A stretch of DNA of 64,000 nucleotides from PALSA-600 sp963842335 (GCA_963842335.1 CAWJGF010000019.1:1-64000), one strand, 5' to 3'. Shown: positions 7,863-16,712, numbered from the stretch's first letter. The notes: generated by a model from the sequence alone, not told the origin. Numbers and translations: made by a program.

Positions 7863-9003
7863 TCAGCCGGCGCGGTATACGACCTCCTGCCGACGCCCGG
7901 AATCGGCCGCACGCAAGACGGCATCGCAGACCTCGGCCGCCCGGTAGCCGTCCTCGAAAGTCGCACCGTGCGGTGCTACCTCGGTCCCGTTCGCGATCGC
8001 ATCGAGCAGATGATGGATCTCGTGCACGAACGTGTGCTCCCAACCGATCATGTGCCCCTCCGGCCACCACCACTCCCAGAACGGATGGTCGGGCTGCGAC
8101 ACGAGGATCGTGCGAAAGCCCCGCGTCCCCTCGGAGAACTGCAACTCGTTCAGTCGCTCGAGGTCGAAGACGAGCGAGCCCTTCGAGCCGTTGATCTCCC
8201 AGCTGAACGCATTCTTGCGTCCCGCCGCGAACCGCGTGGCCTCGATCGTCCCGACTGCACCGCCGGCGAAGCCCACCACCGCTTCGAATGCGTCGTCGAC
8301 TTCGCGGCCAGGGAAGAACGTGCGGGTTTCGGCTGACACGGTGTCGATCTCTGCGACCAGATAGCGCGCGAGGTCGATCACATGTGCGCCGAGGTCTCCG
8401 AGTGCGCCGGAGCCGGCGGCGTCGGCGTGGAAACGCCAGGCGTCGTCCGTGGTCGTGCCCCACTCTTGGAGATAGCGACCGCGGAAGTGCCGGATCTCCC
8501 CCAGCTCGCCGGCCGCGATCATCTGCCGCGCCAAGCCGAACCGCGGGCACGAACCGGTAGTTGAACGCCGTCATGTGCTTCACGCCGGTCGCCGCCACGC
8601 GTTGCCAAATCTCGTAGCTCTCCTCCGCCGTCCGACCGAGCGGCTTCTCGCAGAAGACGTGCTTCCCTGCTTCGGCCGCTGCGATCGTCGGTCCGGCATG
8701 CAGGTTGTTCGGCCCGCTGTTGTCGAACAACTCCACCTCGGGGTCGTCGACGAGCTCGCGCCAGTCGCCAACGTGACGCTCGAAGCCGTAACGTCGCGCT
8801 GCTTGGGTGACCGCCACCTCGTCACGCCCGGCGAGTGACACGAGCCGCGGCATCAGCGGCGGTGGCCAGGTCATATACGCGAGCTTGCGATACGCGTTTG
8901 CGTGCGCCTTGCCCATGAACGCGTACCCCAGCATGCCGATACCGATCGGACGTACCTCCGCCTCCGATCTGCCGGTCGACTGCACACCGATGCCCCCGCT
9001 CAT
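7863..9003 (-). pseudogene. Gfo/Idh/MocA family oxidoreductase, single-base frameshift
   Basis: An NAD(P)-dependent sugar or polyol dehydrogenase of about 379 residues. The N-terminal Rossmann part (GMLGYAFMGKAHANAY, then EKPLG) reads from ATG 9003 to FNYRFVPAVRL; the C-terminal part (ARQMIAAGELGEIRHFRG onward to 7863) reads in another frame. Removing one of the two C residues at 8531-8532 on the plus strand restores one continuous 380-codon frame. It is therefore a recent mutation or a base-calling error. The ATG overlaps the stop of the upstream isomerase (ATGA), so the two formed one operon for oxidation and isomerisation of a sugar or inositol-like compound. Confidence 0.85.
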
Positions 9004-10007
9004 CAGTCCGCCGCCTTCTGCATCGCTGCGTCGAATGCGATGTCCGAGGGAGCGAAGTCGGTGCGGCGGACGAACGCGAGCGAGTCCGGTGCCCCCCAGT
9101 CGCGATCCATCCCGCTGTCCTCCCATTCGATCGAGAGCGGTCCCTGGTAGCCGATGCGGTTCAGGGCGCGGAAGAGGCTCTCGAAATCCACATCGCCGTG
9201 CCCGGGCGAGACGAAGTCCCAGCCGCGCGCTTCCTCGCCGAAGTTGAGATGCGAGCCGAGAATGGATCGACGTCCGTCGAGGCGCTTGCGCGAGTCCTTG
9301 ACGTGCACGTGGTAGATGCGCTCTGCGAACTCGAGTGCGAACTGCGCGGTGTCGAGCCCCTGGTGGGCGAAGTGGCTGGGATCGAGGTTGATCCCGAACG
9401 CCTCACGATTGTCGATTGCGTCCAGTGTCTTACGCGTCGTCACGAAATCGTAGGCGATCTCGGTCGGGTGCACTTCCAGGCCAAAGCGCACGCCCTCGGC
9501 GTCGAAGACGTCCAGAATCGGCCCCCAACGCTCGGCGAAGTCCTGGTAGCCACGCTCGAGGGTGGCGAAGTCGTTCGGTGGGAACGAATAGATGAGATGC
9601 CAGATCGATGACCCCGTGAAGCCGTTGACCTGCGCAACGCCGAGCTGGGCCGCAGCGCGCGCGGTGTCCTTCATCCGCTCGGCGGCGCGCGTGCGCACGC
9701 CTTCCGGGTCGCCGTCGCCGTAGACCTCGGGCGGCAGGATCGCGCGATGGCGCTCATCGATCAGATCGCAGACAGCCTGGCCGACGAGATGAGCACCGAT
9801 CGCCCACACGCCGAGCCCGTGCGACTCGAGTAACTCGCGGCGGCCGGCCGAATAGCCGCTGTCCGCGATCGCCTTGTCAACCTCGAAGTGATCGCCCCAG
9901 CAGGCGAGCTCGAGGCCGTCGAACCCCCAGCCTGCGCAGCGCGCGGCGAGGTCGGCGAGCGAGAGGTCGGCCCATTGGCCGGTGAACAACGTGCACGGAC
10001 GCGCCAT
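9003..10007 (-). CDS. Sugar phosphate isomerase/epimerase (xylose isomerase-like TIM barrel)
   Basis: A 334-residue member of the AP endonuclease 2 / IolE-like superfamily. Candidate metal ligands sit in GLEVHPTE, LDPSHFAHQG, HVKDSRKR and IEWEDSG, in the usual order. The start at ATG 10007 is supported by AAGGAG 7 nt upstream; the longer frame to 10121 would run into the divergent gene. It is divergent from glcD over 64 bp that contain a near-perfect inverted repeat. With the oxidoreductase downstream it probably forms a two-step sugar or sugar-acid pathway; the substrate is unknown. Confidence 0.88.
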   Translation of the reverse strand: MARPCTLFTGQWADLSLADLAARCAGWGFDGLELACWGDHFEVDKAIADSGYSAGRRELLESHGLGVWAIGAHLVGQAVCDLIDERHRAILPPEVYGDGDPEGVRTRAAERMKDTARAAAQLGVAQVNGFTGSSIWHLIYSFPPNDFATLERGYQDFAERWGPILDVFDAEGVRFGLEVHPTEIAYDFVTTRKTLDAIDNREAFGINLDPSHFAHQGLDTAQFALEFAERIYHVHVKDSRKRLDGRRSILGSHLNFGEEARGWDFVSPGHGDVDFESLFRALNRIGYQGPLSIEWEDSGMDRDWGAPDSLAFVRRTDFAPSDIAFDAAMQKAAD

Positions 10008-10022
10008 CAGCACTCCTTGGTG

Positions 10023-10053
10023 TCGTAGGAATCGCCACTGGGCGATCCTACGA
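10023..10053. promoter_or_regulatory. Operator-like inverted repeat between divergent isomerase and glcD genes
   Basis: TCGTAGGAATCGCC (10023-10036), a 4-nt centre ACTG, then GGCGATCCTACGA (10041-10053). The arms are complementary except for one extra base in the left arm. It lies between starts at 10007 and 10072 and could serve both. No regulator gene is adjacent. Confidence 0.6.
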
Positions 10054-10058
10054 TGCTT

Positions 10059-10064
10059 TAGGTT
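10059..10064 (+). promoter_or_regulatory. -10-like hexamer TAGGTT, 7 nt before glcD ATG
   Basis: TAGGTT then 7 nt then ATG at 10072. There is no Shine-Dalgarno sequence, which fits a leaderless transcript. It lies just downstream of the inverted repeat at 10023-10053. Confidence 0.4.
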
Positions 10065-10071
10065 TGTCGAG

Positions 10072-11511
10072 ATGGGGCTTGCGCCGGAACTGGTCGAACG
10101 GTTCGCGGCAGCTGCCGCCACGATTCGTGAGCCCGAGCAGCTGCGGACCTACGAGTGCGACGGGCTGACAGGCCGGCGCGTGATCCCTGCACTCGTCGTA
10201 CTCCCTGCGAGCGCGGCAGAGGTTCAAGGGATCGTCCGGATCTGCAACGACGCTGGCATTCCCTTCGTCGCGCGCGGTGCCGGAACGGGTCTCTCCGGCG
10301 GCGCGCTGCCAGTGGCGGACGGAATCGTCATCTCCCTCGCGCGCATGAACCGCGTGCTGTCGATCGACATCGATGCCGGGGAAGTCGTCGTCGAGCCGGG
10401 CGTGACGAATCTCGATGTGACCCGCGCCGTCTCGGGCGAGGGGTTCTACTACGCGCCCGACCCATCGTCACAGCAGGTGTGCACGATCGGCGGCAACGTC
10501 GCTGAGAACTCCGGAGGGGCGCACTGCCTCAAGTACGGCTTCACGGCCAACCACGTGCTCGCGGCCGAGGTCGTGCTTCCCGACGGCGGGCTTGTCGAGC
10601 TCTCGGTGTGGGACGAAGGCCCCGATCTCCTCGGCGCGTTCGTCGGCTCCGAGGGAACGCTCGGGATCGCGACGAAGCTGACGCTGCGCGTGCTGGCGGT
10701 GCCGCAAACCGTGCGAACGTTGCTCGCGGGCTTCGCGCACACCGACGCCGCAGGCGCCGCCGTCTCGGGAACGATCGCCGCGGGCGTCCTTCCCGCCGCG
10801 ATCGAGATGATGGATGCGATCACAATCGAGGCGGCGGAGGCTGCCGTCGGCGCCGACTACCCGCCCGGATGCGGCGCGGTGCTGATCATCGAGCTCGACG
10901 GACGCGTCGCCCAGGTCGAGCACGACCTCGCGCTCGTGGAGCAGCTCTGCCAGGAGGCAGGCGCCGTCGAGATCCGCATCGCGTCCGACCCGGCCGACCG
11001 CGCGTCGGTCTGGCGTGGCCGGAAGGCCGCATTCGCCGCGATGGGTCGCGTGAGCCCCGACTACTACGTCCAGGACGGTGTCGTTCCGCGCACGAAGCTC
11101 CCCGAGGTGCTGCGACGCATCGACGAGCTGTCACGCGAGCACGGGCTTCGCGTCGGGAATGTCTTCCACGCGGGAGACGGCAATCTCCATCCACTCGTGT
11201 TGTACGACTCGCGCATCGAGGGGCACGCGGAGCGTGCCGAGCTGCTCGCCGGCCGCATTCTCGAAGCGTGCGTCGACGCCGGTGGATCGATCACCGGCGA
11301 GCACGGTGTCGGCACCGACAAGGCGTGCGCGATGCCGCTGATGTTCAGCGAAGAGGATCTCGCGGTGATGAAGCGGTTGCGCAGTGCGTTCGACCCGGCC
11401 GGGCTCGCGAACCCGGGCAAGCTCTTCCCCACCCCGCGTCTCTGCGGCGAGGTCCCAGGGCCGTACCGCGTGCACCCGCTCGAACTGGCGGGGCGTGCAG
11501 AGCGTTTCTGA
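10072..11511 (+). CDS. glcD: Glycolate/D-lactate oxidase FAD subunit GlcD
   Basis: A 479-residue FAD-linked oxidase of the GlcD/D-lactate dehydrogenase family. The N-terminal FAD-binding PCMH domain (about 40-215) shows FVARGAGTGLSGGA, GEVVVEPGVTN and CTIGGNVAENSGG; the C-terminal FAD-oxidase domain contains VFHAGDGNLHP and GSITGEHGVGTDK, the substrate and flavin-contacting motifs. It oxidises a 2-hydroxy acid (glycolate or D-lactate) and passes electrons to the GlcF iron-sulfur subunit. The frame is open upstream to 9982, but ATG 10072 begins the family homology. The 3' end overlaps glcE by 17 bp. Confidence 0.94.
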   Translation: MGLAPELVERFAAAAATIREPEQLRTYECDGLTGRRVIPALVVLPASAAEVQGIVRICNDAGIPFVARGAGTGLSGGALPVADGIVISLARMNRVLSIDIDAGEVVVEPGVTNLDVTRAVSGEGFYYAPDPSSQQVCTIGGNVAENSGGAHCLKYGFTANHVLAAEVVLPDGGLVELSVWDEGPDLLGAFVGSEGTLGIATKLTLRVLAVPQTVRTLLAGFAHTDAAGAAVSGTIAAGVLPAAIEMMDAITIEAAEAAVGADYPPGCGAVLIIELDGRVAQVEHDLALVEQLCQEAGAVEIRIASDPADRASVWRGRKAAFAAMGRVSPDYYVQDGVVPRTKLPEVLRRIDELSREHGLRVGNVFHAGDGNLHPLVLYDSRIEGHAERAELLAGRILEACVDAGGSITGEHGVGTDKACAMPLMFSEEDLAVMKRLRSAFDPAGLANPGKLFPTPRLCGEVPGPYRVHPLELAGRAERF

Positions 11512-12223
11512 GCCCGGGATCGTCGAGCACGAGCCCGGCGACCTGACGTGCATCGTCGACGGAGCGCTTCCCCTCTCGGCGCTCCAGATCGCGGTCGGGC
11601 GCCACGGGCAACGGTTCTCGCTCGACCCGCCCGGCGACCCGACGCTCGCGGAGTGCCTGCTGCACGACCTGTCCGGGCCGTTGCGGCACCGCTTCGGGAC
11701 GATGCGCGACCTCGTGATCGGGGTGGGCGTCGTGCTGCCGGACGGAATGCGGGCGCACTCGGGTGGCAAGGTCGTGAAGAACGTCGCCGGGTACGACCTC
11801 GGCAAGCTCTACTGCGGCTCGGCCGGCAGGCTCGGAACGGTCGAGCAGCTCGCGTTGCGGCTTCACCCTCAGCCGGTAGCGGCAACCACCGTTGCGGTCG
11901 GCACCGAGCAGTGGGGCACGCTGCACCGGTCGGGACTCGTGCCGAGTGCAGTCGACATCCTCGCCGACCAGATGTTCGTCCTCTTCGAGGGGTCGCCGCA
12001 GGCCGTTGACGAGCAGGCCGCCGCTCTCGGCGGTGAGCACGTCGAGCCTTGGGCGGACGTGCGCGAATTACAGGCGCGACTGCCCGGCCGCCAACGCTGG
12101 GACGGTGGGCGTGCAGCGCTCGTCCGACCCGGCCCGCGTGTGGCCTACAGCGCGGACGCCACGCCGAGGATCTGGAGCCCGCTGGCCGAGCGTGTGCTGG
12201 AGGCGCTGTGCAACCCGAGCTGA
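11495..12223 (+). CDS. glcE: Glycolate oxidase FAD-binding subunit GlcE (short form)
   Basis: A 242-residue GlcE-type protein; the E. coli form is about 350 residues, so this is a compact version. Diagnostic segments are RFSLDPPGDPTLAECL, RHRFGTMRDLVIGV and GGKVVKNVAGYDLGKLYCGS (about 90-109), the FAD-contacting block. GTG 11495 is chosen because it keeps the first recognisable residues and lies within the glcD 3' end. Complex formation with GlcD and GlcF is known for the family. Its stop overlaps the glcF start by 16 bp. Confidence 0.85.
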   Translation: MQSVSEPGIVEHEPGDLTCIVDGALPLSALQIAVGRHGQRFSLDPPGDPTLAECLLHDLSGPLRHRFGTMRDLVIGVGVVLPDGMRAHSGGKVVKNVAGYDLGKLYCGSAGRLGTVEQLALRLHPQPVAATTVAVGTEQWGTLHRSGLVPSAVDILADQMFVLFEGSPQAVDEQAAALGGEHVEPWADVRELQARLPGRQRWDGGRAALVRPGPRVAYSADATPRIWSPLAERVLEALCNPS

Positions 12224-13377
12224 TCGCCGATTGCGTGCACTGCGGGTTCTGTCTCCCGGCGTGCCCTACTTACACGCTTTGGCACGAGGAGATGGACTCG
12301 CCGCGTGGCCGGATCCATCTGATGAGCGGCCTCGTCGACGGCTCGATCGATCTCACCGACGCCGTGGTCGAGCACTTCGACCGCTGCCTCGGCTGTATGG
12401 CCTGCGTCCCTGCCTGCCCATCCGGCGTGCAGTACGACCGACTGATCGAATCGACCCGCGCCCACATCGAGGAGCACAAGCGGCGCGGTGTCGGAGAGCG
12501 GCTGCTGCGGCGGCTGATCTTCGAGGTGATCCCGCACCGGCGGCGGCTCCGTGCGGCGCTGCTCCTCCGTCGACTGCCGGCGCCCGGGCCGTTGCGGCCG
12601 CTCAGCCGGGTTGCACCCCCGTGGACGAGCGCCTCGTGGCCGCCCGTCCATCTGCCCGGCCCCGGACCGCGCGTCGCGCTTGTTGCAGGTTGCGTCCAGA
12701 GTGTCGTCTTCGGTGACGTGAACGCGGCAACCGCACGCGTGCTCGCTGCGGATGGGTTCGACGTGCACGTCCCGCGAGCACAGGGATGTTGTGGCGCCTT
12801 GCACGCGCACGCGGGCCGGCTCGACGAAGGGCTCGCACGCGCTCGCGAGCTGGAACGCGCGCTGCAAGGCTACGACGCGATCGTCACGAACGCCGCGGGC
12901 TGCGGATCGCATCTGAAGGACCACGGCTCGGCCCGTGTCGTCGACGTCTCGGAACTGCTGGCCGAGGCGCCCACACCCGCGACCCGCCATCCGTTACCGA
13001 TCACTGTCGCCTTCCAGGATTCCTGCCACCTGAAGCATGCGCAGCGCATCGCCGACGAACCACGAGCCGCATTGCGCGCGATCCCGGGCCTGACGATCCT
13101 GGAGCCGGCCGAGCAGGATCTCTGCTGCGGCAGCGCGGGCATTTACAACCTCGTGCAGCCGCAGGCGGCAGCCGCGCTCGGCGAGCAGAAGGCTCGCCAC
13201 GTGCTTGCGACAGAGCCGGAGGCGTATGCGAGCGGTAACCCGGGTTGCCTGGTGCAGGTGACCGCCGCACTGCGCCGAGCCGGGCGCCCGCTGCCCGCGT
13301 TCCATCCGATCGAACTCGTCGATGCGTCGATCCGCGGCCTCGACGCGGTCACGCTCCTCGCGACTGCACGACGCTGA
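12208..13377 (+). CDS. glcF: Glycolate oxidase iron-sulfur subunit GlcF
   Basis: A 389-residue protein starting at GTG. Two N-terminal 4Fe-4S motifs, CVHCGFCLPACPTY and CLGCMACVPACPSG, are followed by two CCG domains (RAQGCCGALHAHAG and EQDLCCGSAGIYN). This is the GlcF/heterodisulfide-reductase-like layout that transfers electrons from the GlcDE flavins to the respiratory chain. It closes the glcDEF operon. A 152-bp region with paired GTGTCTGAC palindromes separates it from the convergent cupin gene. Confidence 0.94.
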   Translation: MQPELIADCVHCGFCLPACPTYTLWHEEMDSPRGRIHLMSGLVDGSIDLTDAVVEHFDRCLGCMACVPACPSGVQYDRLIESTRAHIEEHKRRGVGERLLRRLIFEVIPHRRRLRAALLLRRLPAPGPLRPLSRVAPPWTSASWPPVHLPGPGPRVALVAGCVQSVVFGDVNAATARVLAADGFDVHVPRAQGCCGALHAHAGRLDEGLARARELERALQGYDAIVTNAAGCGSHLKDHGSARVVDVSELLAEAPTPATRHPLPITVAFQDSCHLKHAQRIADEPRAALRAIPGLTILEPAEQDLCCGSAGIYNLVQPQAAAALGEQKARHVLATEPEAYASGNPGCLVQVTAALRRAGRPLPAFHPIELVDASIRGLDAVTLLATARR

Positions 13378-13426
13378 CCCGCTGACCCGCCACACCTTTG
13401 GCGCACTCGCGTGTGCGTTTCGAGGC

Positions 13427-13510
13427 GGTGTCTGACACCGGCCTTTTCCTGGCGCAGAGCCGCCTTGGGGAGAGAAGATCGCAGTTTCGTGCGCGTGTCT
13501 GACGCCGGCC
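13427..13510. repeat. Pair of GTGTCTGAC palindromic repeats, possible bidirectional terminator
   Basis: GGTGTC-T-GACACC (13427-13439) followed by CGGCC and a TTTT run, and a second copy 67 bp on (GTGTCTGACGCCGGCC, 13495-13510). Both are preceded by a related GTTTCG sequence. The first copy plus T-run resembles an intrinsic terminator for glcF. It lies between convergent genes. Confidence 0.7.
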
Positions 13511-13529
13511 GTGGTCCCTCGGGACACCG

Positions 13530-13925
13530 CTAGCGCAGCGATGCCCAGGGCTCGTCGGCCGAGACGTCGACGAGGCCGTAGCCGCCCTCGCCGAGCGACG
13601 GGCCGATGACGACCTGGAGGTGCGCCGTCTCGTCGCCGTCGTTGTAGGACGCGTGGACGACTCCAGCGTCGAGGTAGACCGAGTCGCCCACTGCGAGTGT
13701 CGACGACTCCCGCTCGATGAACTGCGTCACGTGGCCACGTTTGATGATGATCATCTCGTCCTGGCCGTCGTGCCGGTGGAACGCATGTCCTTCGCCGGGC
13801 TCGAGCGTGACGTCCATCACGACGAGCTGCTTCGAGCCCGTGTTCGCCGGGCGGCAGCGCCAGCCGATCGTCCCCCAGTCGAACTGCTCCTGCTCCACGT
13901 CGGACTGCTTGACGAAGGTGCTCAT
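13530..13925 (-). CDS. Cupin domain protein
   Basis: A 131-residue single-domain cupin. Motif 1 is in GEGHAFHRHDGQDEMIIIKRG (His-x-His and Glu) and motif 2 in GDSVYLDAGVVHASYND (His), giving a plausible metal site. The start at ATG 13925 has AGGAGG 11 nt upstream and overlaps the stop of the preceding gene (ATGA). It is the last gene of the nine-gene run that includes the Liv transporter. Function unknown; such cupins often accompany catabolic operons as isomerases or binding proteins. Confidence 0.88.
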   Translation of the reverse strand: MSTFVKQSDVEQEQFDWGTIGWRCRPANTGSKQLVVMDVTLEPGEGHAFHRHDGQDEMIIIKRGHVTQFIERESSTLAVGDSVYLDAGVVHASYNDGDETAHLQVVIGPSLGEGGYGLVDVSADEPWASLR

Positions 13926-14767
13926 CGCGATTTCTCCTCCTGTGAGTGAATGGGTATCGACTTGAAGCGCCGCATGTTCTCGGTCATCGCGACCTCCGTG
14001 GGTAGCCGCTCCATCGAGGACGCGCCGAAGAACCCGACGATTCCCTCGGTCTGCGCGATCACGTATGCGGCGTCGTCGGGCTCGGCGATCGGTCCGCCAT
14101 GGCACAGCACGAGGATGTCCGGGTTGATCCGCTTGGCCGCATCGTGCATCGCCTGAATGAGCGGTACGCACTCATCGAGGGTCTTCGCCGTCGAGGCGCC
14201 GATCACACCACCGGTGGTGAGGCCCATATGCGGAACGAGCACGTCGGCGCCGGCCTCCGCCATCGCCGTCGCGTCATCGGGCGTGAAGACGTACGGAGCG
14301 GTCAGGAAGTCGCGCTCGTGCGCGAACCGAATCATGTCGACCTCGAGGCCGTAGCCCATCCCGGTCTCCTCCAGGCCGACGCGGTACATCCCGTCCATCA
14401 AGCCCACCGTGGGGAAGTTCTGCACGCCACTGAAGCCGATCCGCCGCAGCTCATCGAGAAACACCGGCATCAGCCTGAACGGGTCGGTGCCGCACACGCC
14501 TGCAAGCACAGGCGTGTGCAGCACGACCGGCAGCACCTCACGTGCCATGTCGACGACGATCTCGTTCGCATCGCCGAACGGCATGAGTCCGGCCAGCGAC
14601 CCTCGCCCGCCCATCCGGTAGCGGCCGCTGTTGTAGATGATGATCAGGTCTGCGCCGCCCGCCTCCGCGAGCTTCGCGGACAGCCCCGTGCCGGCACCCG
14701 CACCGATGATCGGGACGTCGGCGGCAACCTGCGCGCGGAGGCGCGTGAGGGCTTCGTCGCGGGTCAT
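13922..14767 (-). CDS. Phosphoenolpyruvate hydrolase-like TIM barrel protein
   Basis: A 281-residue protein of the TIM-barrel PEP_hydrolase-like family. Diagnostic segments are IIGAGAGTGLSAK, NSGRYRMGGRGSLAG, FGDANEIV, LAGVCGTDP, SGVQNFPTVG, VPHMGLTTGG and the ending FFGASSMERLP. It is the homologue of the C-terminal half of plant Tm-1 proteins, whose N-terminal half is encoded by the gene just upstream; here the halves are separate, with an ATGA overlap. The natural reaction is not established. The frame is open far upstream, but ATG 14767 fits both the overlap and the family start. Confidence 0.9.
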   Translation of the reverse strand: MTRDEALTRLRAQVAADVPIIGAGAGTGLSAKLAEAGGADLIIIYNSGRYRMGGRGSLAGLMPFGDANEIVVDMAREVLPVVLHTPVLAGVCGTDPFRLMPVFLDELRRIGFSGVQNFPTVGLMDGMYRVGLEETGMGYGLEVDMIRFAHERDFLTAPYVFTPDDATAMAEAGADVLVPHMGLTTGGVIGASTAKTLDECVPLIQAMHDAAKRINPDILVLCHGGPIAEPDDAAYVIAQTEGIVGFFGASSMERLPTEVAMTENMRRFKSIPIHSQEEKSR

Positions 14768-15975
14768 GACGCTTCCTGGATCAACTCGTGCAGGCGGTCG
14801 GCCATTGCAATTGCGAAGGCGTTGTCGTTGATCTCCTCCGGCCGTTCGTGCAGTTCGACGCCCTCGGCGAGCGTTTCCTTCAGGCCCGCGATGAGTGCCG
14901 CGTCCGCTTCGGGGTCGTAGAACGGCTGACCGGGCACATCGATCATCGAGACGCCGCCGAGCGGCACGAATACCGCCGTTGGGCCCGTCGCTGCCGACAG
15001 CTTGCGACCGATCGTGCGACCGAGCTCGCTGCACTCCGCCGCCGTCGTCCGCATCAGCGTCACCGTCGGGTTGTGCACGTAGAGCTTCCGGTCGGCGAAG
15101 GTCGAAGGCACGCTCTCGCGCGACCCGAAGTTGACCATGTCGAGGGCGCCGAGGGAGACGACCTGGGGCAGGCCGGCCGCGCCTGCCGCTTCCAGCCGCT
15201 CCGGCCCCGCGGAGAGCACGCCGCCGACGAGCTCGTCTGCTAGCTCGGTCGTCGTCGCATCGAGGACACCCACCAGGAAGCCGCCCTTCGCGAGCGCCTC
15301 CATCGACTGCCCACCCGCGCCGGTTGCATGGAAAACGAGCACCTCATACCCATGCTCCTCGAGCCGCTCGCGCGCCGTCGTCACACACGGCGTCGTGACG
15401 CCGAACATCGTCGCGGCAACGAGCGGCTTCTCGCCGAGGGGTGGCACTGCCGACTCGACCATCCCCGCGATCGCCCCAGCTGCGTTCGCCATGATTCGCG
15501 CCGACACGCGATTGACGCCCGCGATGTCGACGACGGAGTACATCATCGTGACGTCAACCGCCCCCACATAGGGCCGCGTGTCGCCCGAGGCGACCGTGGA
15601 GACGAGCAGCTTCGGCACGCCGACGGGCAACGCGCGCATCGCCCGCGCTGCGATCGAGGAGCCACCGGAGCCGCCGAGCGCGAGGATCCCGTCGAGGCGT
15701 CCGGCGGCGAAAAGCTCCAGGACGACCGACTCTGCCCCAGCGCCCATCGCTGTGACTGCTACGCCGCGGTCGCCCGCCGCTGCGAGCGCATCTGTGTCGG
15801 AGCCGGCCGCGCGCGCGACGTCGCCGCGGCTCACGTCGGGCTCGATCCCAACCGGCTCGTTGACACCGGCATCGACAACAACTACGTCGACGCCCTGCGC
15901 GAGGAGCCGCTCGCGCAAGAACGCGTACTCAGCGCCTTTCGTGTCGAGCGTGCCGACGAGGACGACCGTCGGCAC
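14764..15975 (-). CDS. Tm-1-like ATP-binding protein (UPF0261 family)
   Basis: A 403-residue protein starting at a GTG that overlaps the LivF stop by 1 bp. The N-terminal part shows VLVGTLDTKGAEYAFL, GGSGGSSIAARAMRALP and STVASGDTRPYVG; the C-terminal part shows FHATGAGGQSMEAL, LDMVNFG and VFVPLGGVSMID. These match the UPF0261 family, the bacterial relatives of the ATP-binding N-terminal domain of tomato Tm-1. The bacterial role is unknown. Its place between a Liv-type ABC importer and the PEP-hydrolase-like partner argues for an enzyme acting on an imported substrate. Confidence 0.9.
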   Translation of the reverse strand: MPTVVLVGTLDTKGAEYAFLRERLLAQGVDVVVVDAGVNEPVGIEPDVSRGDVARAAGSDTDALAAAGDRGVAVTAMGAGAESVVLELFAAGRLDGILALGGSGGSSIAARAMRALPVGVPKLLVSTVASGDTRPYVGAVDVTMMYSVVDIAGVNRVSARIMANAAGAIAGMVESAVPPLGEKPLVAATMFGVTTPCVTTARERLEEHGYEVLVFHATGAGGQSMEALAKGGFLVGVLDATTTELADELVGGVLSAGPERLEAAGAAGLPQVVSLGALDMVNFGSRESVPSTFADRKLYVHNPTVTLMRTTAAECSELGRTIGRKLSAATGPTAVFVPLGGVSMIDVPGQPFYDPEADAALIAGLKETLAEGVELHERPEEINDNAFAIAMADRLHELIQEAS

Positions 15976-16712
15976 TACGCGCGCTCCGCGAGTGGCTCGA
16001 CTCCGAGGTAGCGCCGTTGCAGCTCCATGTCCGTCGAGAGCTCGGCCGCGGTCGTCTCGGCGGCGATCGAGCCTGCGACCATTACGAGCTGCCGATCGGC
16101 GATCGCGGTCGCCATGCCGAGGTTCTGCTCGATGAGCAAGATCGCAAGGCCTTCCTGCTCGAGCGTCCGGAAGGTCTCGACCAGCTGCTCGATGATCGAA
16201 GGCGCGAGCCCCTCAGAGGGCTCGTCCATGATCAGGAGACTCGGGTTCGTGATCAGCGCTCGCCCGATCGCAAGCATCTGCTGCTCACCGCCGGAAAGCT
16301 GGGCGCCTCCGTTGCGGCGCCGCTCTGCAAGCCGCGGGAAGAGCTCATAGATGCGACCGACTGTCCAGCGTTTCGCTCCACCGCGGCGACCGGCAAGCAT
16401 CCGCAGGTGCTCGTCCACCGACAGCGACGGGAAGAGGCGGCGGCCCTGCGGGACGTAGCCGATGCCCAGCTTCGCGATCTTGTAGGAGGGACGACCCACG
16501 AGCTCGGTGCCGCGGTAGCGAATCGAGCCGGTGACCCGGGCCGGCGGGATCCCGACGATCGCGTTGCACAGGGTGGTCTTGCCCATGCCATTCCGCCCGA
16601 CCATCGCGGTTGCTCCACCGGTGATGTCGAACGAGACCTCTTCGAGCGCCTGTGCGGTGCCGTAGAACGCGTTCACGCCTTCGACTGCGAGAACCGGCGC
16701 GGCTTCAGTCAT
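15975..16712 (-). CDS. livF: Branched-chain amino acid-type ABC transporter ATPase LivF
   Basis: A 245-residue ABC ATPase with Walker A GRNGMGKTT (near 39-47), a Q-loop in GYVPQGRRLFPSLSV that is typical of LivF, signature LSGGEQQ, Walker B LLIMDEPSEGLAP and the H-loop replaced by LLIEQN as in LivF proteins. It overlaps the LivG stop by 8 bp. With LivG it powers import of a branched amino acid, amide or organic acid bound by the periplasmic-type receptor at 17495. Confidence 0.95.
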   Translation of the reverse strand: MTEAAPVLAVEGVNAFYGTAQALEEVSFDITGGATAMVGRNGMGKTTLCNAIVGIPPARVTGSIRYRGTELVGRPSYKIAKLGIGYVPQGRRLFPSLSVDEHLRMLAGRRGGAKRWTVGRIYELFPRLAERRRNGGAQLSGGEQQMLAIGRALITNPSLLIMDEPSEGLAPSIIEQLVETFRTLEQEGLAILLIEQNLGMATAIADRQLVMVAGSIAAETTAAELSTDMELQRRYLGVEPLAERA

